64,000 nucleotides of DNA, from assembly GCF_029894165.1 (NCBI RefSeq), contig NZ_JARXXU010000001.1:310001-374000 (forward strand), in the 5' to 3' direction. Position numbers and translations under genes: made by a program. Under the pieces are notes generated by a model. That model did not search any database. It saw only the letters and a list, made by a program, of their open reading frames with translations, and was not told the origin of the DNA. Shown in pieces: positions 34,074 through 44,543 of the stretch (its first letter is position 1; the number at the start of each line of letters is the position of its first letter). The stretch is from Aurantimicrobium minutum (lineage in GTDB: Bacteria; Actinomycetota; Actinomycetes; Actinomycetales; Microbacteriaceae).

Positions 34074-34101
34074 AGCCCCCTCCCTACGGGATACTGGAGC
34101 A

Positions 34102-35130
34102 ATGACCAGCTCCGCTGCACCTGAATCGTGGGATGACGCAGTTCTGCGCACGCAACACCACCCTCATTTCATGCAGTCCCTCGCCTGGGCCCAGTTCAAG
34201 ACCGGCTCGGGCTGGGAGCCCTCTGGTGAACACCTCCGGAATGTCGCCGGTGATGAGGTGCTTGCGGTTCAAGAATTCACTCGTCCTGCCTTTGGGCTGG
34301 GAAACCTCATCCATGCCCCTCGCGTCTCCGGAATCACCCCCGAGAAAGTGGCGATTCTGACCGAGCGAGCACAGCAGCTCGCCGGTGGGAAGAACCTGGC
34401 ATACAAGATCGAGACGTATCAGGAAACAGATCCTGAACTCATTGCCGCCTTCACAGCACACGGCTGGGTTGAGGCATACCCATCCCAGTATCAGTGGTCG
34501 GTCACTATCGATCTGACTCCTGATGAAGAAACCATGTTTGCTGGCTTTGGTCCCAAGGCTCGTAACCACCTTCGTTTCGCGATGAAGGCGGACATCGAAG
34601 TGAACCGCGTTCCCTTCTCAGAAGAAAACATCGTGCAGCTGCTCGAGCTCGTCGGCGGGACGAAGGACCGCTCAGGTGCGTTCTTCCGTTCCGAGGACTA
34701 CCTGCGCAAGGCCTGGGGTACCTTCGATGCCGCTGGGCAAGCACGCCTCTACATGGCACACCACGAGGGCACCCTCATTGCAGCCGCTGTCGTCTTCACC
34801 TTCGGCAAGAAGGCTTGGTACAAAGACGGCGGATCTATTCGAACCCAGAAGCGTCTTCCCGCTCCCCACCTCATGCAGTGGACCATCATGCGGGACCTTA
34901 AGGCCGAAGGCTTTGAAGCCTATGACCTCGGTAACGTTCCAGACCCTGAGAACATCACGGCAGGAGCAATGGAGGGCCTCTGGCACTTCAAGACCGGCTT
35001 CAATTCCACCGTGGATAGCTACATGCCTGCTTTTGAGTATCCGCTGAATTCCAAGCAAAAGCTGTGGAACAAGTACGAAACCAAGTTCTTGGCATTGTAT
35101 TCACGCCTGCGCAAGGACTACTGGTACTAA
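34102..35130 (+). CDS. FemX/FemAB-family aminoacyl-tRNA-dependent peptidoglycan branching enzyme
   Basis: A 342-residue protein starting at the ATG at 34102. It opens with HPHFMQSLAWAQFKTGSGWEP, has duplicated GNAT-like halves, and ends with GLWHFKTGFNSTVDSYMPAFEYPLN, quoted as GLWHFKTGFN and YMPAFEYPLN. FemX-type enzymes add an amino acid from aminoacyl-tRNA to the lipid II stem peptide, forming the interpeptide bridge. The added amino acid cannot be read. Its stop abuts the convergent YdeI-like gene. Confidence 0.85.
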   Translation: MTSSAAPESWDDAVLRTQHHPHFMQSLAWAQFKTGSGWEPSGEHLRNVAGDEVLAVQEFTRPAFGLGNLIHAPRVSGITPEKVAILTERAQQLAGGKNLAYKIETYQETDPELIAAFTAHGWVEAYPSQYQWSVTIDLTPDEETMFAGFGPKARNHLRFAMKADIEVNRVPFSEENIVQLLELVGGTKDRSGAFFRSEDYLRKAWGTFDAAGQARLYMAHHEGTLIAAAVVFTFGKKAWYKDGGSIRTQKRLPAPHLMQWTIMRDLKAEGFEAYDLGNVPDPENITAGAMEGLWHFKTGFNSTVDSYMPAFEYPLNSKQKLWNKYETKFLALYSRLRKDYWY

Positions 35131-35397
35131 CTACTTCTTCGACGCAGGGTGGTCCATCCGCATATAGACGCCACCCTTCTTGAGTTCATCGAGCATTTGG
35201 TTCAGTCGCTTCTGACGTATCTCTTGACGCACAGCGCGCGTAATCCACGCCAGGTAGTCGTTGCGTTGATACGCAGGTCTGTGGTCAAAGTCTGCCCGGA
35301 GACCTGACTGTTCCAGCGCCAACTTCACGTCCGGGGGCATCTCGACAAGCTTGCGCCGAAGGTTTCCCTTCTTATCGCGCATATCGCGAGAAGACAC
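35131..35397 (-). CDS. YdeI/OmpD-associated family protein
   Basis: An 88-residue protein with the C-terminal YdeI pattern PPDVKLALEQSGLRADFD, YQRNDYLAWITRAVRQEIRQKR (quoted in part as YLAWITRAVRQEIRQKR) and LNQMLDELKKG. It begins at a GTG at 35395-35397 or an ATG five codons later. The N-terminal MRDKKGNLRRKLVEMPPD resembles the end of a DUF1905 segment. Family members are linked to bacteriocin protection only by annotation. Confidence 0.75.
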   Translation of the reverse strand: MSSRDMRDKKGNLRRKLVEMPPDVKLALEQSGLRADFDHRPAYQRNDYLAWITRAVRQEIRQKRLNQMLDELKKGGVYMRMDHPASKK

Positions 35398-35406
35398 AGA
35401 CTTTCC

Positions 35407-35601
35407 TTAGGGCTTTCTGGTGCCAAAAGCACGGGTGAGCAGAATGTCACAAAAAATGAGGACGACCACGATCCAGTTAATCACCATGTTTGTGGGCTGG
35501 CCCATTGCCAGGAAAATCAGGGAAATGACAATGAGGAGTAATGAAACTCCCAACAAGCTTCTGTGCAGAATTGTGGTCGTGCGGGGGCTGAACTTCTTCA
35601 T
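35407..35601 (-). CDS. small two-helix membrane protein
   Basis: A 64-residue protein with hydrophobic helices at about 15-34 (SLLGVSLLLIVISLIFLAMG) and 39-55, a basic N-terminus and a basic end (FGTRKP). It lies 9 bp upstream of the YdeI-like gene on the same strand. No family recognised; coding status rests on the clean membrane-protein pattern and gene spacing. Confidence 0.55.
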   Translation of the reverse strand: MKKFSPRTTTILHRSLLGVSLLLIVISLIFLAMGQPTNMVINWIVVVLIFCDILLTRAFGTRKP

Positions 35602-35657
35602 GGCTTCCTCTGGTCATTGAGGGGGAATTTTTCGTGGTTTCAGCGTAGCCTGTGGTT

Positions 35658-36023
35658 ATGTCAGACGTGGAAAAGTACAACGCTGCTGCGTCAGCGGAAA
35701 ACTCTGCTGTGATTGGGTTCTTGTTCAAGGAATTCCAACAAGCCCTCCCCACTGCCACCTTCAAGGTCTGGCACGGTGCCCCCGTCTGGTTCCTAGAGGA
35801 CATTCCTGTCGTGGGCTACCAAGACCACACACACGGAACAAAAGTGTTGTTCTGGAGCGGCAAGGACTTTTCTGAACCAGGCCTTCTCGGTTTAGGCAAA
35901 CACCGCGCTGCGGGAATCACGTATACCGACGTGGCCTCCATCAACGTGGAAGACCTCCGGCGCTATCTGCGTCTCAGCACAGAGATCATCTGGGACTACC
36001 GCTCGTTACGCCCCACGAAGTAA
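35658..36023 (+). CDS. DUF1801 (YdhG-like) protein
   Basis: A 121-residue cytosolic protein starting at the ATG at 35658; a GTG two codons earlier is also in frame. It has TFKVWHGAPVWFLEDIPVVGY and LGLGKHRAAGITYTD (quoted in short stretches), matching the DUF1801/YdhG fold. Function is unknown. The cupin gene follows after 35 bp. Confidence 0.8.
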   Translation: MSDVEKYNAAASAENSAVIGFLFKEFQQALPTATFKVWHGAPVWFLEDIPVVGYQDHTHGTKVLFWSGKDFSEPGLLGLGKHRAAGITYTDVASINVEDLRRYLRLSTEIIWDYRSLRPTK

Positions 36024-36058
36024 TCCCACCTCCGTCTTTTCAACACGTTTGGATCTAC

Positions 36059-36352
36059 ATGTCACACGGTGATGTTCAGCTTGAATCTGAGAACTTCCGC
36101 GTCACGCAGTGGGTCCTTCAACCTGAAGAAGAAATTCCCCTCCATCTGCACGAACATCACTATGTCGTTGTTCCGCTTGTCAACGGAACCTTGAAGGTCG
36201 TGCCCACAGAGGGTGACAGTTTTGAGCTAGCCCTTACCAAGGGTGTTGCCTATGAGCGTTCCGCCGGAGCTCACCATGTCGTGGGGAACGCGGGGAGTGA
36301 AGAACTGAGATTCCTCGAGGTTGAAAACCTTCACACAGGCCTCACAGGCTAA
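36059..36352 (+). CDS. small cupin-domain protein
   Basis: A 97-residue single-domain cupin. Motif 1 is PLHLHEHHYVVVPLVNGTLKV (metal ligands in HLHEHH and the following Glu position), and motif 2 is around SAGAHHVVGNAGSEELRFLEV. It may bind a metal and a small ligand. The ATG at 36059 is used. It is followed immediately by a terminator. Confidence 0.85.
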   Translation: MSHGDVQLESENFRVTQWVLQPEEEIPLHLHEHHYVVVPLVNGTLKVVPTEGDSFELALTKGVAYERSAGAHHVVGNAGSEELRFLEVENLHTGLTG

Positions 36353-36356
36353 ACAA

Positions 36357-36386
36357 AACACCCTCCATTTCTGGAGGGTGTTTCTT
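36357..36386. terminator. bidirectional intrinsic terminator between cupin and tRNA-Ala
   Basis: AACACCCTCC / GGAGGGTGTT is a perfect 10-bp stem with a 6-nt loop. TTTCTTG follows on the plus strand and TTTTGTTTAG on the minus strand. It can end both the cupin transcript and the tRNA transcript. Confidence 0.85.
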
Positions 36387-36390
36387 GTTG

Positions 36391-36463
36391 TGGAGCCTAG
36401 GAGAATCGAACTCCTGACCTCCTGCTTGCAAAGCAGGCGCTCTACCAATTGAGCTAAGGCCCC
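36391..36463 (-). tRNA. tRNA-Ala (anticodon TGC)
   Basis: A 73-nt cloverleaf. The acceptor is GGGGCCT / AGGCTCC with discriminator A. The anticodon stem CCTGC/GCAGG closes TTTGCAA, and the T-loop is GTTCGATTC. It follows tRNA-Ile and the gyrA-DUF3566 genes, a common actinobacterial order. Confidence 0.96.
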
Positions 36464-36507
36464 GATTGCTTTTAACACTTTACAGCAATTTGAAAAGTGC
36501 AATTGCG

Positions 36508-36581
36508 TGGGGCTACCAGGACTTGAACCTGGGACCTCTTCATTATCAGTGAAGCGCTCTAACCACCTGAGCTATAGCCCC
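36508..36581 (-). tRNA. tRNA-Ile (anticodon GAT)
   Basis: A 74-nt cloverleaf. The acceptor is GGGGCTA / TAGCCCC with discriminator A. The anticodon stem CTTCA/TGAAG closes CTGATAA, and the T-loop is GTTCAAGTC. It lies 44 bp upstream of tRNA-Ala on the same strand. Confidence 0.96.
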
Positions 36582-36642
36582 GCTAGGGCAGATTCGAGAC
36601 TACCGGAATCCGGCGAAATCTCTAAATCGAGCCCGTTTGTGG

Positions 36643-37083
36643 TTACTGCTGGTTGGTGAAACCAATCGACAGACCGCCCACAATCTTGGCAGCAGCGTTG
36701 TAAATCACGGCACACACAGCACCCATCACGGTGATCACGATGAGGTTGACCACACCAATGGCAGCAGCGGCACCGAGGACTTTACCGATCGAGGCCACGG
36801 CGTTGATGTCGAAGGAGCTTCCGCTTCCCAACACTTCACCGGCAACGCTGTTGGCAGTGTCGAAGATACCGGTCTGCACGAAGACCATGTAGAGGAGGAA
36901 GGTTCCCACAACAACGACGATGAACTGTGCAACTCCCAGGAGGAAAGACAGCTTGAGTGCCGACATGAAGTCAATGTAGACAAGCTTGAGGCGAACTTGC
37001 TTAGCTTCGGGAGCCTTGGGTGCTCGCGGTTCACCCTTCTGGGGAATCTTGTTCTTGAGCTTCTGAGCCAAGGTGTTACTCAT
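36643..37083 (-). CDS. DUF3566 membrane protein
   Basis: A 146-residue protein. A charged N-terminus leads to [24 protein letters not shown] (quoted as [19 protein letters not shown]), the DUF3566 signature. Two membrane helices lie at about 42-68 and 100-130. Its ATG overlaps the last 8 bp of gyrA. DUF3566 after gyrA is a conserved actinobacterial arrangement; function unknown. Confidence 0.9.
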   Translation of the reverse strand: MSNTLAQKLKNKIPQKGEPRAPKAPEAKQVRLKLVYIDFMSALKLSFLLGVAQFIVVVVGTFLLYMVFVQTGIFDTANSVAGEVLGSGSSFDINAVASIGKVLGAAAAIGVVNLIVITVMGAVCAVIYNAAAKIVGGLSIGFTNQQ

Positions 37084-39640
37084 GTGGTGCCTCTTCCCCC
37101 GCAGTGTCTGCGCCGGTTACTTCTTCTTCGTTGTTCTCGTCTGTTGATTCAAGATTACGCTCTGAATTGCGAGCAACGGCAAGAATCTTGTCTCCGTCTT
37201 CGAAGCGAGCAAAGACAACACCCATGGTGTCACGTCCCTTGGCAGGAACTTCATTCACTGCCGAGCGAACAACCTTGCCCGTTTCGAGAACGACGAGTAC
37301 TTCATCTTCCTCTTCCACAATCAGTGAACCAACCAGGTCTCCGCGGTCTTCGCTGAGCTTGGCCACCTTAATGCCCAAACCTCCACGGTTCTGTGTGCGG
37401 TACTGGTCAGCATCGGTGCGCTTGGCGTAACCACCTTCGGTAACCACAAAGACGAAGCCGGAATCAGAAACCAGCGAAGCAGACAGCAAGCTGTCACCGC
37501 CGCGGAACTTCATACCGGTCACACCCGAGGTGGAGCGGCCCATGGGGCGCAATGCCTCATCAGTTGCGGTGAAGCGGATGCTCATACCCTTGCGTGAAAC
37601 GAGGAGAACGTCTGAGTCTGCTTCGATAAGCAGGGCGGAGACGAGCTCGTCACCTTCACGCAGCTTGATGGCGATGATGCCGCCGGTGCGGTTGGTGTCG
37701 TATTCGGTCAGCGCTGTCTTCTTGATCAGTCCATCGCGGGTTGCCAAGGCCAAGTACTTGGCAGCTTGGTAGTCGCGAATGTCGAGAATCTGGGTGACCT
37801 GTTCGTCTGGTGCCAGCGCGAGAAGGTTAGCGATGTGCTGACCCTTGGCGTCACGACCAGCTTCTTGAACTTCATAAGCCTTGGCCCGGTACACACGACC
37901 GGTGTTCGTGAAGAACAACAGCCAGTGGTGCGTCGTGGTGACGAAGAAGTGCTCGACGACGTCATCTGCTCGGAGCTGAGCGCCCTTGACGCCGCGGCCG
38001 CCCCGGTGCTGGCTGCGGTAATTGTCGCTGCGCGTGCGCTTGATGTAGCCGCCGCGGGTCACGGTGATGACCATTTCCTCTTCAGGAATGAGGTCTTCCA
38101 CACTCATGTCGCCATCAAAGCCGAACATGATCTCCGAGCGACGGTCATCGCCATAGCGAGTGACGATGTCGGTGAGTTCTTCCGAAACAATCTCACGCTG
38201 ACGTGAGGGGCTTGCAAGAATGGCGTTGAACTCGGTGATCTGAGTTTCGAGTTCGTTCGCTTCGTCAATGATCTTCTGGCGTTCAAGAGCGGCCAGACGA
38301 CGAAGCTGCATCTCGAGGATGGCGCGGGCCTGGAGTTCGTCGATCTTGAGGAAAGACATCAGGCTGTCACGAGCATCTTCTACGGTGGAGCTCTTGCGGA
38401 TCAGCGCAATGACGTCATCGAGGGCATCCAGTGCAGCTAGGTAACCCTTGAGGATGTGCATGCGCTCTTCGGCCTTGCGCAGTCGGAACTGCGTGCGGCG
38501 AACGATGACATCAATCTGGTGTTCCACCCAGTTGGTGATGAATCCATCAATAGCAAGGGTGCGCGGAATACCATCCACGATGGCCAACATGTTGGCACCA
38601 AAGTTTTCCTGCAACTGAGTCTGCTTGTAGAGGTTGTTGAGTACAACCTTTGCAACAGCATCGCGCTTGAGCACGATGACCAGTCGCTGACCAGTACGAC
38701 CAGATGTCTCATCGCGGATATCTGCGATACCGGTGATCTTGCCTTCCTTGACCAGCTCAGCGATCTTAATCGCGAGGTTGTCGGGGTTGACCTGGTAGGG
38801 AAGTTCGGTGACGACCAGGCAGGTGCGACCCTGCAGTTCTTCGACGCTGACCACGGCACGCATCGTGATGGAGCCACGACCGGTGCGATACGCATCCTGA
38901 ATACCCTTGATGCCCAAAATCTGTGCGCCGGTGGGGAAGTCAGGGCCCTTGATTCGGGAAATGAGAGCCTCGAGCAGCTCCTCACGTGTTGCTTCCGGGT
39001 TTGCCAATGCCCACAGCGTACCTTCTGCAACTTCACGCAAGTTGTGCGGTGGAATATTGGTGGCCATACCCACGGCAATACCAACCGAACCGTTGACCAA
39101 AAGGTTGGGAAAACGCGCAGGAAGAATAGAAGGCTCTTGTGTGCGGCCGTCGTAGTTGTCCTGGAAGTCGACGGTGTCTTCGTCGATATCGCGAACCATC
39201 TCCAGCGCCAACGGCGCCATTTTGGTTTCGGTGTAACGAGGAGCGGCAGCGGAGTCATTACCGGCTGAACCGAAGTTACCTTGACCAAGGGCCAGGGGGT
39301 AGCGCAAGGACCAGGGCTGGACCAGTCGAACAAGTGCGTCGTAGATGGCCGAGTCACCGTGCGGGTGGAACTGTCCCATGACGTCTCCGACAACACGAGC
39401 ACACTTGGAGAATGCCTTGTCGGGGCGGTAACCACCGTCATACATCGCGTAAATCACACGACGGTGCACGGGCTTGAGGCCGTCACGCACGTCAGGAAGT
39501 GCGCGGCCCACGATAACGCTCATCGCGTAGTCGAGGTAGGAACGCTGCATCTCTAGTTGCAGGTCGACCTGCTGGATGCGGTTCTCTCCGTTTTCGTCTG
39601 TCGTGACGAGGTTGTCGTTAGATGTCAAGGAAACGCACAT
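37076..39640 (-). CDS. gyrA: DNA gyrase subunit A
   Basis: An 854-residue type II topoisomerase subunit. The quinolone-resistance region is [28 protein letters not shown], quoted as [18 protein letters not shown]. The catalytic Tyr is in [10 protein letters not shown], and the C-terminal beta-pinwheel contains [10 protein letters not shown]. With GyrB it introduces negative supercoils. The start is uncertain: the ATG at 39638-39640 overlaps gyrB by 23 bp, and a TTG at 39626-39628 is an alternative. No intein is present. Confidence 0.95.
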   Translation of the reverse strand: MCVSLTSNDNLVTTDENGENRIQQVDLQLEMQRSYLDYAMSVIVGRALPDVRDGLKPVHRRVIYAMYDGGYRPDKAFSKCARVVGDVMGQFHPHGDSAIYDALVRLVQPWSLRYPLALGQGNFGSAGNDSAAAPRYTETKMAPLALEMVRDIDEDTVDFQDNYDGRTQEPSILPARFPNLLVNGSVGIAVGMATNIPPHNLREVAEGTLWALANPEATREELLEALISRIKGPDFPTGAQILGIKGIQDAYRTGRGSITMRAVVSVEELQGRTCLVVTELPYQVNPDNLAIKIAELVKEGKITGIADIRDETSGRTGQRLVIVLKRDAVAKVVLNNLYKQTQLQENFGANMLAIVDGIPRTLAIDGFITNWVEHQIDVIVRRTQFRLRKAEERMHILKGYLAALDALDDVIALIRKSSTVEDARDSLMSFLKIDELQARAILEMQLRRLAALERQKIIDEANELETQITEFNAILASPSRQREIVSEELTDIVTRYGDDRRSEIMFGFDGDMSVEDLIPEEEMVITVTRGGYIKRTRSDNYRSQHRGGRGVKGAQLRADDVVEHFFVTTTHHWLLFFTNTGRVYRAKAYEVQEAGRDAKGQHIANLLALAPDEQVTQILDIRDYQAAKYLALATRDGLIKKTALTEYDTNRTGGIIAIKLREGDELVSALLIEADSDVLLVSRKGMSIRFTATDEALRPMGRSTSGVTGMKFRGGDSLLSASLVSDSGFVFVVTEGGYAKRTDADQYRTQNRGGLGIKVAKLSEDRGDLVGSLIVEEEDEVLVVLETGKVVRSAVNEVPAKGRDTMGVVFARFEDGDKILAVARNSERNLESTDENNEEEVTGADTAGEEAPHE

Positions 39641-41591
39641 CCTTTGCATTCTTCTGGATGAAGTTTCGACGTGATTCCACGTCTTCACCCATCAGGGTTG
39701 AGAAAATTTCGTCGGCAGCAACTGCGTCATCCAGAGTGACCTGAAGCAAGGTGCGGGTTTCGGGGTTCATGGTGGTGTCCCACAGTTCGCGGTAGTCCAT
39801 CTCACCCAGACCCTTGTAGCGCTGGATTCCGTTGTCTTTGGGAATCTTGCGTCCCGCAGCGAGACCCACCTCGAGCTGGCGGTCACGCTGATCATCCGAG
39901 TACACGTACTCGTGATCGGCGTTTGACCACTTCAGTCGATAGAGCGGCGGTTGAGCGAGGTAAACGTAACCCAACTCAATCAGTGGCTTCATGTAGCGGA
40001 AGAGCAGAGTGAGCAACAAGGTGGTGATGTGCTGGCCATCAACATCCGCATCGGCCATGAGCACGATCTTGTGATATCTGGCCTTTTCCGGGTTGAAGTC
40101 TTCCCCGATCCCAGCACCGAAAGCGGTAATCATGGCCTGGACTTCATTGTTGGCCAGGGCCTTGTCCAGGCGGGCCTTCTCCACGTTAAGGATCTTGCCA
40201 CGCAAGGGAAGGATCGCCTGTGTTTCAGGGTTACGTCCCTGAACTGCGGAACCACCAGCGGAGTCACCCTCCACCATGAAGATTTCAGAGATCGAGGGGT
40301 CCTTGCTCGCGCAGTCCTTCAGCTTTCCGGGCATACCGCCACCCTCAAGCAGGCCCTTGCGGCGTGCGGTTTCGCGCGCCTTACGGGCCGCCATGCGAGC
40401 GGTTGCTGCCTGCAGTGCCTTGCGGATAATGTCCTTGGCCTGGTTGGGGTTGCGCTCGAACCAGTCACCGAGGAAATCACCGGTAATGCGCTGAACGAAT
40501 GCCTTCGCTTCTGTGTTTCCCAGCTTGGTCTTGGTCTGACCTTCGAACTGGGGTTCTGCCAGCTTGATGGAGACAACAGCGGTGAGGCCTTCACGAACAT
40601 CATCTCCGGAGAGATTTTCGTCCTTCTCTTTGAGAATGCCTTTTTCACGTGCGTACTTGTTGACCAGAGTGGTCATCGCGGCACGGAAACCTTCTTCGTG
40701 TGTTCCACCCTCGTGAGTGTTGATGGTGTTCGCGTAGGTGTGCACGCTTTCGCTGTAGGCAGTGGTCCACTGCATCGCGATTTCACACGAGATTTTCTTC
40801 TCGGTGTCTTCCAATTCGAAGTGAATGATCTCGTCGTGAACGATCTCGTTCTTCTTGATGCGGTTGAGGTACTCGACGTAATCCATCAGACCGTTTTCGA
40901 ACATGTAGGAAACGGTGATGAAGTTACCCTCACCATCGACCTGGTTCTCATCGGTCAAGGTAATGCGCAGACCCTTGTTAAGGAAGGTCATTTGCTGGAA
41001 ACGGGCACGCAGAGTTTCGTAGTCGAACTCCACGGTTTCGAAAATGTCAGCGTCTGGCCAGAACGTGATGGTGGTTCCAGATTCATTGGTTGCTGAGCCC
41101 TTGGCCAGGGGTGCTTCGGGAACACCAATGTTGAAGCTCTGGGTGTAACTAAAGCCTTGACGCTTAACTTCTACTTCCAAGTGAGAAGACAGCGCGTTAA
41201 CAACGGAGCTACCGACACCGTGCAAACCACCGGAGACTGCGTATCCGCCGCCGCCGAACTTTCCACCGGCGTGGAGAACGGTGAGCACAACCTCCACGGT
41301 GGACTTCCCCTCGGTGGGGTGAATGTCAACGGGAATTCCACGACCATTATCAATGACGCGGATGCTGCCGTCTTTCCGCATGAAAACTTGAATGTCATCA
41401 CAGTGTCCGGCGAGCGCCTCATCCACGGAGTTGTCCACGATCTCGTAGACCAAGTGGTGAAGACCGCGAGGACCGGTGGAACCGATATACATACCGGGAC
41501 GTTTACGTACCGCTTCAAGGCCTTCCAGAACCTGAATATTACTTGCGCCGTAATCGGCTTCTGCAGACTGCTTTTCAGATTCTGTTGACAT
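39618..41591 (-). CDS. gyrB: DNA gyrase subunit B
   Basis: A 657-residue ATPase subunit starting at the ATG at 41589-41591. It has the GHKL motifs [20 protein letters not shown] and [14 protein letters not shown], the [19 protein letters not shown] and DADVDGQHI, and a C-terminal YKGLGEM. No intein. A weak GGGAG lies about 12 bases before the ATG. It is first of the gyrB-gyrA-DUF3566 operon. Confidence 0.97.
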   Translation of the reverse strand: MSTESEKQSAEADYGASNIQVLEGLEAVRKRPGMYIGSTGPRGLHHLVYEIVDNSVDEALAGHCDDIQVFMRKDGSIRVIDNGRGIPVDIHPTEGKSTVEVVLTVLHAGGKFGGGGYAVSGGLHGVGSSVVNALSSHLEVEVKRQGFSYTQSFNIGVPEAPLAKGSATNESGTTITFWPDADIFETVEFDYETLRARFQQMTFLNKGLRITLTDENQVDGEGNFITVSYMFENGLMDYVEYLNRIKKNEIVHDEIIHFELEDTEKKISCEIAMQWTTAYSESVHTYANTINTHEGGTHEEGFRAAMTTLVNKYAREKGILKEKDENLSGDDVREGLTAVVSIKLAEPQFEGQTKTKLGNTEAKAFVQRITGDFLGDWFERNPNQAKDIIRKALQAATARMAARKARETARRKGLLEGGGMPGKLKDCASKDPSISEIFMVEGDSAGGSAVQGRNPETQAILPLRGKILNVEKARLDKALANNEVQAMITAFGAGIGEDFNPEKARYHKIVLMADADVDGQHITTLLLTLLFRYMKPLIELGYVYLAQPPLYRLKWSNADHEYVYSDDQRDRQLEVGLAAGRKIPKDNGIQRYKGLGEMDYRELWDTTMNPETRTLLQVTLDDAVAADEIFSTLMGEDVESRRNFIQKNAKDVRFLDI

Positions 41592-41715
41592 ATGTTTCGA
41601 TGGCTCCCTTACGCACGTCACGTGACCCCTTGATTCTACCTTTTGGGGCCTGGGAAAATCGGGAGAAACGGCCCTCTCGCGCGTTTTTATTTAGCGCTTG
41701 ACCAGAAACCTATTT

Positions 41716-42261
41716 CTAGCCGTAAGTATCGCGAGGACCACGCCCTGGAATTGATTTGGGGCCACGTTTCCAGCTTGGGGCGTTGGGCCCTTGAAAGCGG
41801 ATTGCTGTTACACCTGATTCTGGGTGTGCGTGCAGAACCTTTGTCAGCACCTCGGTGCGCATTAATCGAAGCTGTGTGGCCCAGGCCGTGGACTCACACA
41901 AAATGGTCAATACGGACTCGTCAATTCCCAGCGGTTTTGTCCGCGCGGCAATGTCGGGGCCCACAATGTCTGGCCAGTCTTCGAGCAGGTCCGATTTCGC
42001 CAGGGGCGCCTTCCAGCCGAGTTGCTGTGTCAGGTTTTCAAGAATGTCATCGAGGCCCTTGGGGTCTCGCCCTGGCATGAAAGGTTGTTCGTTGGGGTGA
42101 TCCTGTGCGTTTTTCAGTCGAGCCCGGGCATCTCGGGAGAGCTTCACGCGGGGAGTTCCGGTCGCTTTCGACTTTAATCGCGAATACAGCGCTAAGGACT
42201 CTGTCTCCTCCAGCCCCGCGGCGTCAGCCGCGTCAGGCTGGTTAAATTCCTGGTCAGGCAT
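41716..42261 (-). CDS. dciA: DciA-like (DUF721) helicase-loading protein
   Basis: A 181-residue protein starting at the ATG at 42259-42261, overlapping the recF stop by 8 bp. The KH-like DUF721 domain in the C-terminal half shows LAKSDLLEDWPDIVGPDIAARTKP, quoted as LLEDWPDIVGPDIAARTKP, and LTILCESTAWATQLRLM. DciA assists loading of DnaB at the origin in bacteria without DnaC or DnaI. The position between recF and gyrB is standard. Confidence 0.9.
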   Translation of the reverse strand: MPDQEFNQPDAADAAGLEETESLALYSRLKSKATGTPRVKLSRDARARLKNAQDHPNEQPFMPGRDPKGLDDILENLTQQLGWKAPLAKSDLLEDWPDIVGPDIAARTKPLGIDESVLTILCESTAWATQLRLMRTEVLTKVLHAHPESGVTAIRFQGPNAPSWKRGPKSIPGRGPRDTYG

Positions 42262-43378
42262 TATTTGTGCCGAACTCAATAGTGCCTTTTTTCACGTGAA
42301 ACACATGTTTCATCAGCTGTGCCGGCACATCTTCTGCCACGGCAGCGGTGATGAAGGTTTGCTCAAAATCAGCCACGGCCTCCGCCAAACGTTGACGTCG
42401 GGCGGAATCCAATTCGGCAAAAACATCATCCAGAATCAGAATCGGGTCACCGAGGACAGATTCACTGCGCAAAAGCCGAGCAGCGGCAAGCTTCAAGGAC
42501 AGTGCGTACGACCACGTTTCTCCGTGGCTGGCATAACCCTTGGCCGGCAACGTGTTGAGGCCAAATTCCACATCGTCTCGGTGGGGGCCAACCAGGGTAA
42601 TTCCGCGTTCAATTTCTTGCACACGTCCTGTTTCAAGAAGATTTTTAAATGCTTCGGCATATGCCTGGGGATTGTGTTCTGCCTCGATCGAGGTTTTCAG
42701 TTCAATCGAGACGGCATGGTCGGATCCGGCTATTGCTTCGTATGCCTGGGCCAAAGGCCCCGCTAAATCGGTCAGCAATCGGCGGCGTTCTCCCGTAATT
42801 TCTGTTCCGAGAGCAATCAATCGCTCATCCCAAATATCTAAGGTGCTGAGATTTCCGGCATCAATGTCTTTAACGCGGGCGGTCTTGAGCAGCGTATTGC
42901 GCTGTTTCAGCACGCGGTCATAATCAGCAACAACTCCGGCAAGGCGTGGGGTGCGCTGAATAATCAGATCATCCATGAATTTCCTGCGTCCAGCTGGTTC
43001 CCCGCGAATAAGCATGAGGTCCTCTGGAGCAAAGATGACAGTAGAAATATAGCGAGGGAAATCTCGTAATTTCGCAGCACTGTGGTTGACCTGTGCTTTA
43101 TTGGCGCCATTTCGGTTCAATTGCGCTTCCAGCAGGATCGTGCGGCCGTCATGTGCGAGGTTTACTCGCACAATGGCCGCATCGGATCCTTGACGAATCA
43201 GCGCAGAATCAATACTTGTCCGGTGAGAACCGAGGGTCGCCAAAAAATTAATCGCTTCGACAATATTTGTTTTACCTTGGCCATTAGACCCCACTAAAAC
43301 AACTGAACCTAGACCTGGTTCAATATCCGCAGCTGCGTAATTACGAAAGTCTCGGAGACTCAGTGAGCTGACGTGCAT
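42254..43378 (-). CDS. recF: DNA repair/replication ATPase RecF
   Basis: A 374-residue SMC-like protein. Walker A is VGSNGQGKTNIVEA near 29-42, the signature is SHGETWSYALSLKLAAARLL near 290 (first 16 residues diagnostic), and Walker B is DPILILDDVFAELD near 320. RecF helps load RecA at gaps. Its last codons contain a parS palindrome (42288-42303), encoding FHVKKG. It is 22 bp downstream of dnaN. Confidence 0.95.
   Translation of the reverse strand: MHVSSLSLRDFRNYAAADIEPGLGSVVLVGSNGQGKTNIVEAINFLATLGSHRTSIDSALIRQGSDAAIVRVNLAHDGRTILLEAQLNRNGANKAQVNHSAAKLRDFPRYISTVIFAPEDLMLIRGEPAGRRKFMDDLIIQRTPRLAGVVADYDRVLKQRNTLLKTARVKDIDAGNLSTLDIWDERLIALGTEITGERRRLLTDLAGPLAQAYEAIAGSDHAVSIELKTSIEAEHNPQAYAEAFKNLLETGRVQEIERGITLVGPHRDDVEFGLNTLPAKGYASHGETWSYALSLKLAAARLLRSESVLGDPILILDDVFAELDSARRQRLAEAVADFEQTFITAAVAEDVPAQLMKHVFHVKKGTIEFGTNNA
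42288..42303. promoter_or_regulatory. parS centromere site inside recF
   Basis: TTTTTCACGTGAAACA differs from the consensus TGTTTCACGTGAAACA at one position. It lies within the recF coding sequence, about 2-4 kb from the origin region. ParB binding is expected. Confidence 0.85.
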
Positions 43379-43400
43379 TTCTGCAGATACTCACTCATTC

Positions 43401-44543
43401 TTAGCGAAGAAGAAGGTTGGGCTGCAGGAGGTAGCGGTACGCATCCTCGGCAGGAGTGTCCTTCGACGTCTGGCTGGTGATCAAAACGGGGCCTGGCTTG
43501 GCAGGGTTTTCTACCGAGGTAAAGCCAATCCGGGTAAATTCTGAATGCACGGCACCCAAACCGTCCAGCAGGAAGTCTGGTTTCAGTGAGACAACCACGT
43601 CAGGACCAGAAATAACCGCATCAATAGTTTCCGAAGCCTGTGCCTGTTCTCCACCGATTGCTTCCAGAGTCAAACCATTGTTGGCGAACGTAAAACGAAG
43701 TGCCGCCTCACGTTCCACAACCAATTTCACACGACGCGTTGCCTCAATGAGGTCTGCAGTATTAACAACTGCGTAGTTTTCAACTTTTTCTGGGAAAAGA
43801 CGCTTGACGGGTGGGAAGTTACCCTTGATGAGCAATGAGGTAACCGTCTTGTTATCAGCGGTAAAGGCGATTAATTCACGATCGTCCTTGTTTGTAATCG
43901 AGATGGAAATATTTCCGCTGTGACCAAAAGTCTTGCCAATTTCTTGAATCGTCCGGGCAGGAACAAGGGCCGTGATCTCTGCAACATCACCGGTTGACTC
44001 CCACGGAATATCCCGAATAGCGACACGGTAACGGTCTGTTGCAACGAGGCTTAAGGAATTTCCTGTGATTTCAAGTTGAACTCCGGTAATCACGGGAGTG
44101 ACATCATCGCGTGATGCGGCCACAGCCACTTGAGCTACTGCGGCAGAGAATTCTTCAGCAGGGAGAACACCAGTTTCTCCTTCAACCTGAGGAATGGTGG
44201 GGTATTCCTCAACAGGCATCGAGAGCAGAGTGAAGTTTGCAGAACCACAGCTGACCTGAATACGAGATTCAATCGTTTCAAAAGTGACAGGTGCGTTAGG
44301 TAGACGGTTGGCAATTTCAGCGAGAAGTCGACCTGAAACCAATACTCGGCCTGGAGCTTCAACAGTTGCAGCAACTTTTGTTTGTGTAGAAACTTCGTAA
44401 TCGAAAGAAGAGAGAACAAGACCGTCGCTCGTTGCTTCGATCAAGACGCCCGAAAGAATGGGCAACGTTGTTCGAGCTGGAAGCATCTTGACGGCAAAGG
44501 ACACTGCTTCGCTGAGCACGTCTCTGTTTACTTGAAACTTCAC
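43401..44543 (-). CDS. dnaN: DNA polymerase III beta clamp
   Basis: A 380-residue sliding clamp of three similar domains. It starts MKFQVNRDVLSEAVSFAVKMLP (first part diagnostic), has LPARTTLPILSGVLIEA, and ends with the family's VLITSQ and YLLQPNLLLR. It tethers DNA polymerase and also NucS and RecF-pathway proteins. It lies between the origin spacer and recF. Confidence 0.97.
   Translation of the reverse strand: MKFQVNRDVLSEAVSFAVKMLPARTTLPILSGVLIEATSDGLVLSSFDYEVSTQTKVAATVEAPGRVLVSGRLLAEIANRLPNAPVTFETIESRIQVSCGSANFTLLSMPVEEYPTIPQVEGETGVLPAEEFSAAVAQVAVAASRDDVTPVITGVQLEITGNSLSLVATDRYRVAIRDIPWESTGDVAEITALVPARTIQEIGKTFGHSGNISISITNKDDRELIAFTADNKTVTSLLIKGNFPPVKRLFPEKVENYAVVNTADLIEATRRVKLVVEREAALRFTFANNGLTLEAIGGEQAQASETIDAVISGPDVVVSLKPDFLLDGLGAVHSEFTRIGFTSVENPAKPGPVLITSQTSKDTPAEDAYRYLLQPNLLLR

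Noticed and set aside
39951-41096. A 381-codon open frame antisense to gyrB
   Set aside because: Shadow frame of a highly conserved gene; no ribosome-binding site and no family resemblance.
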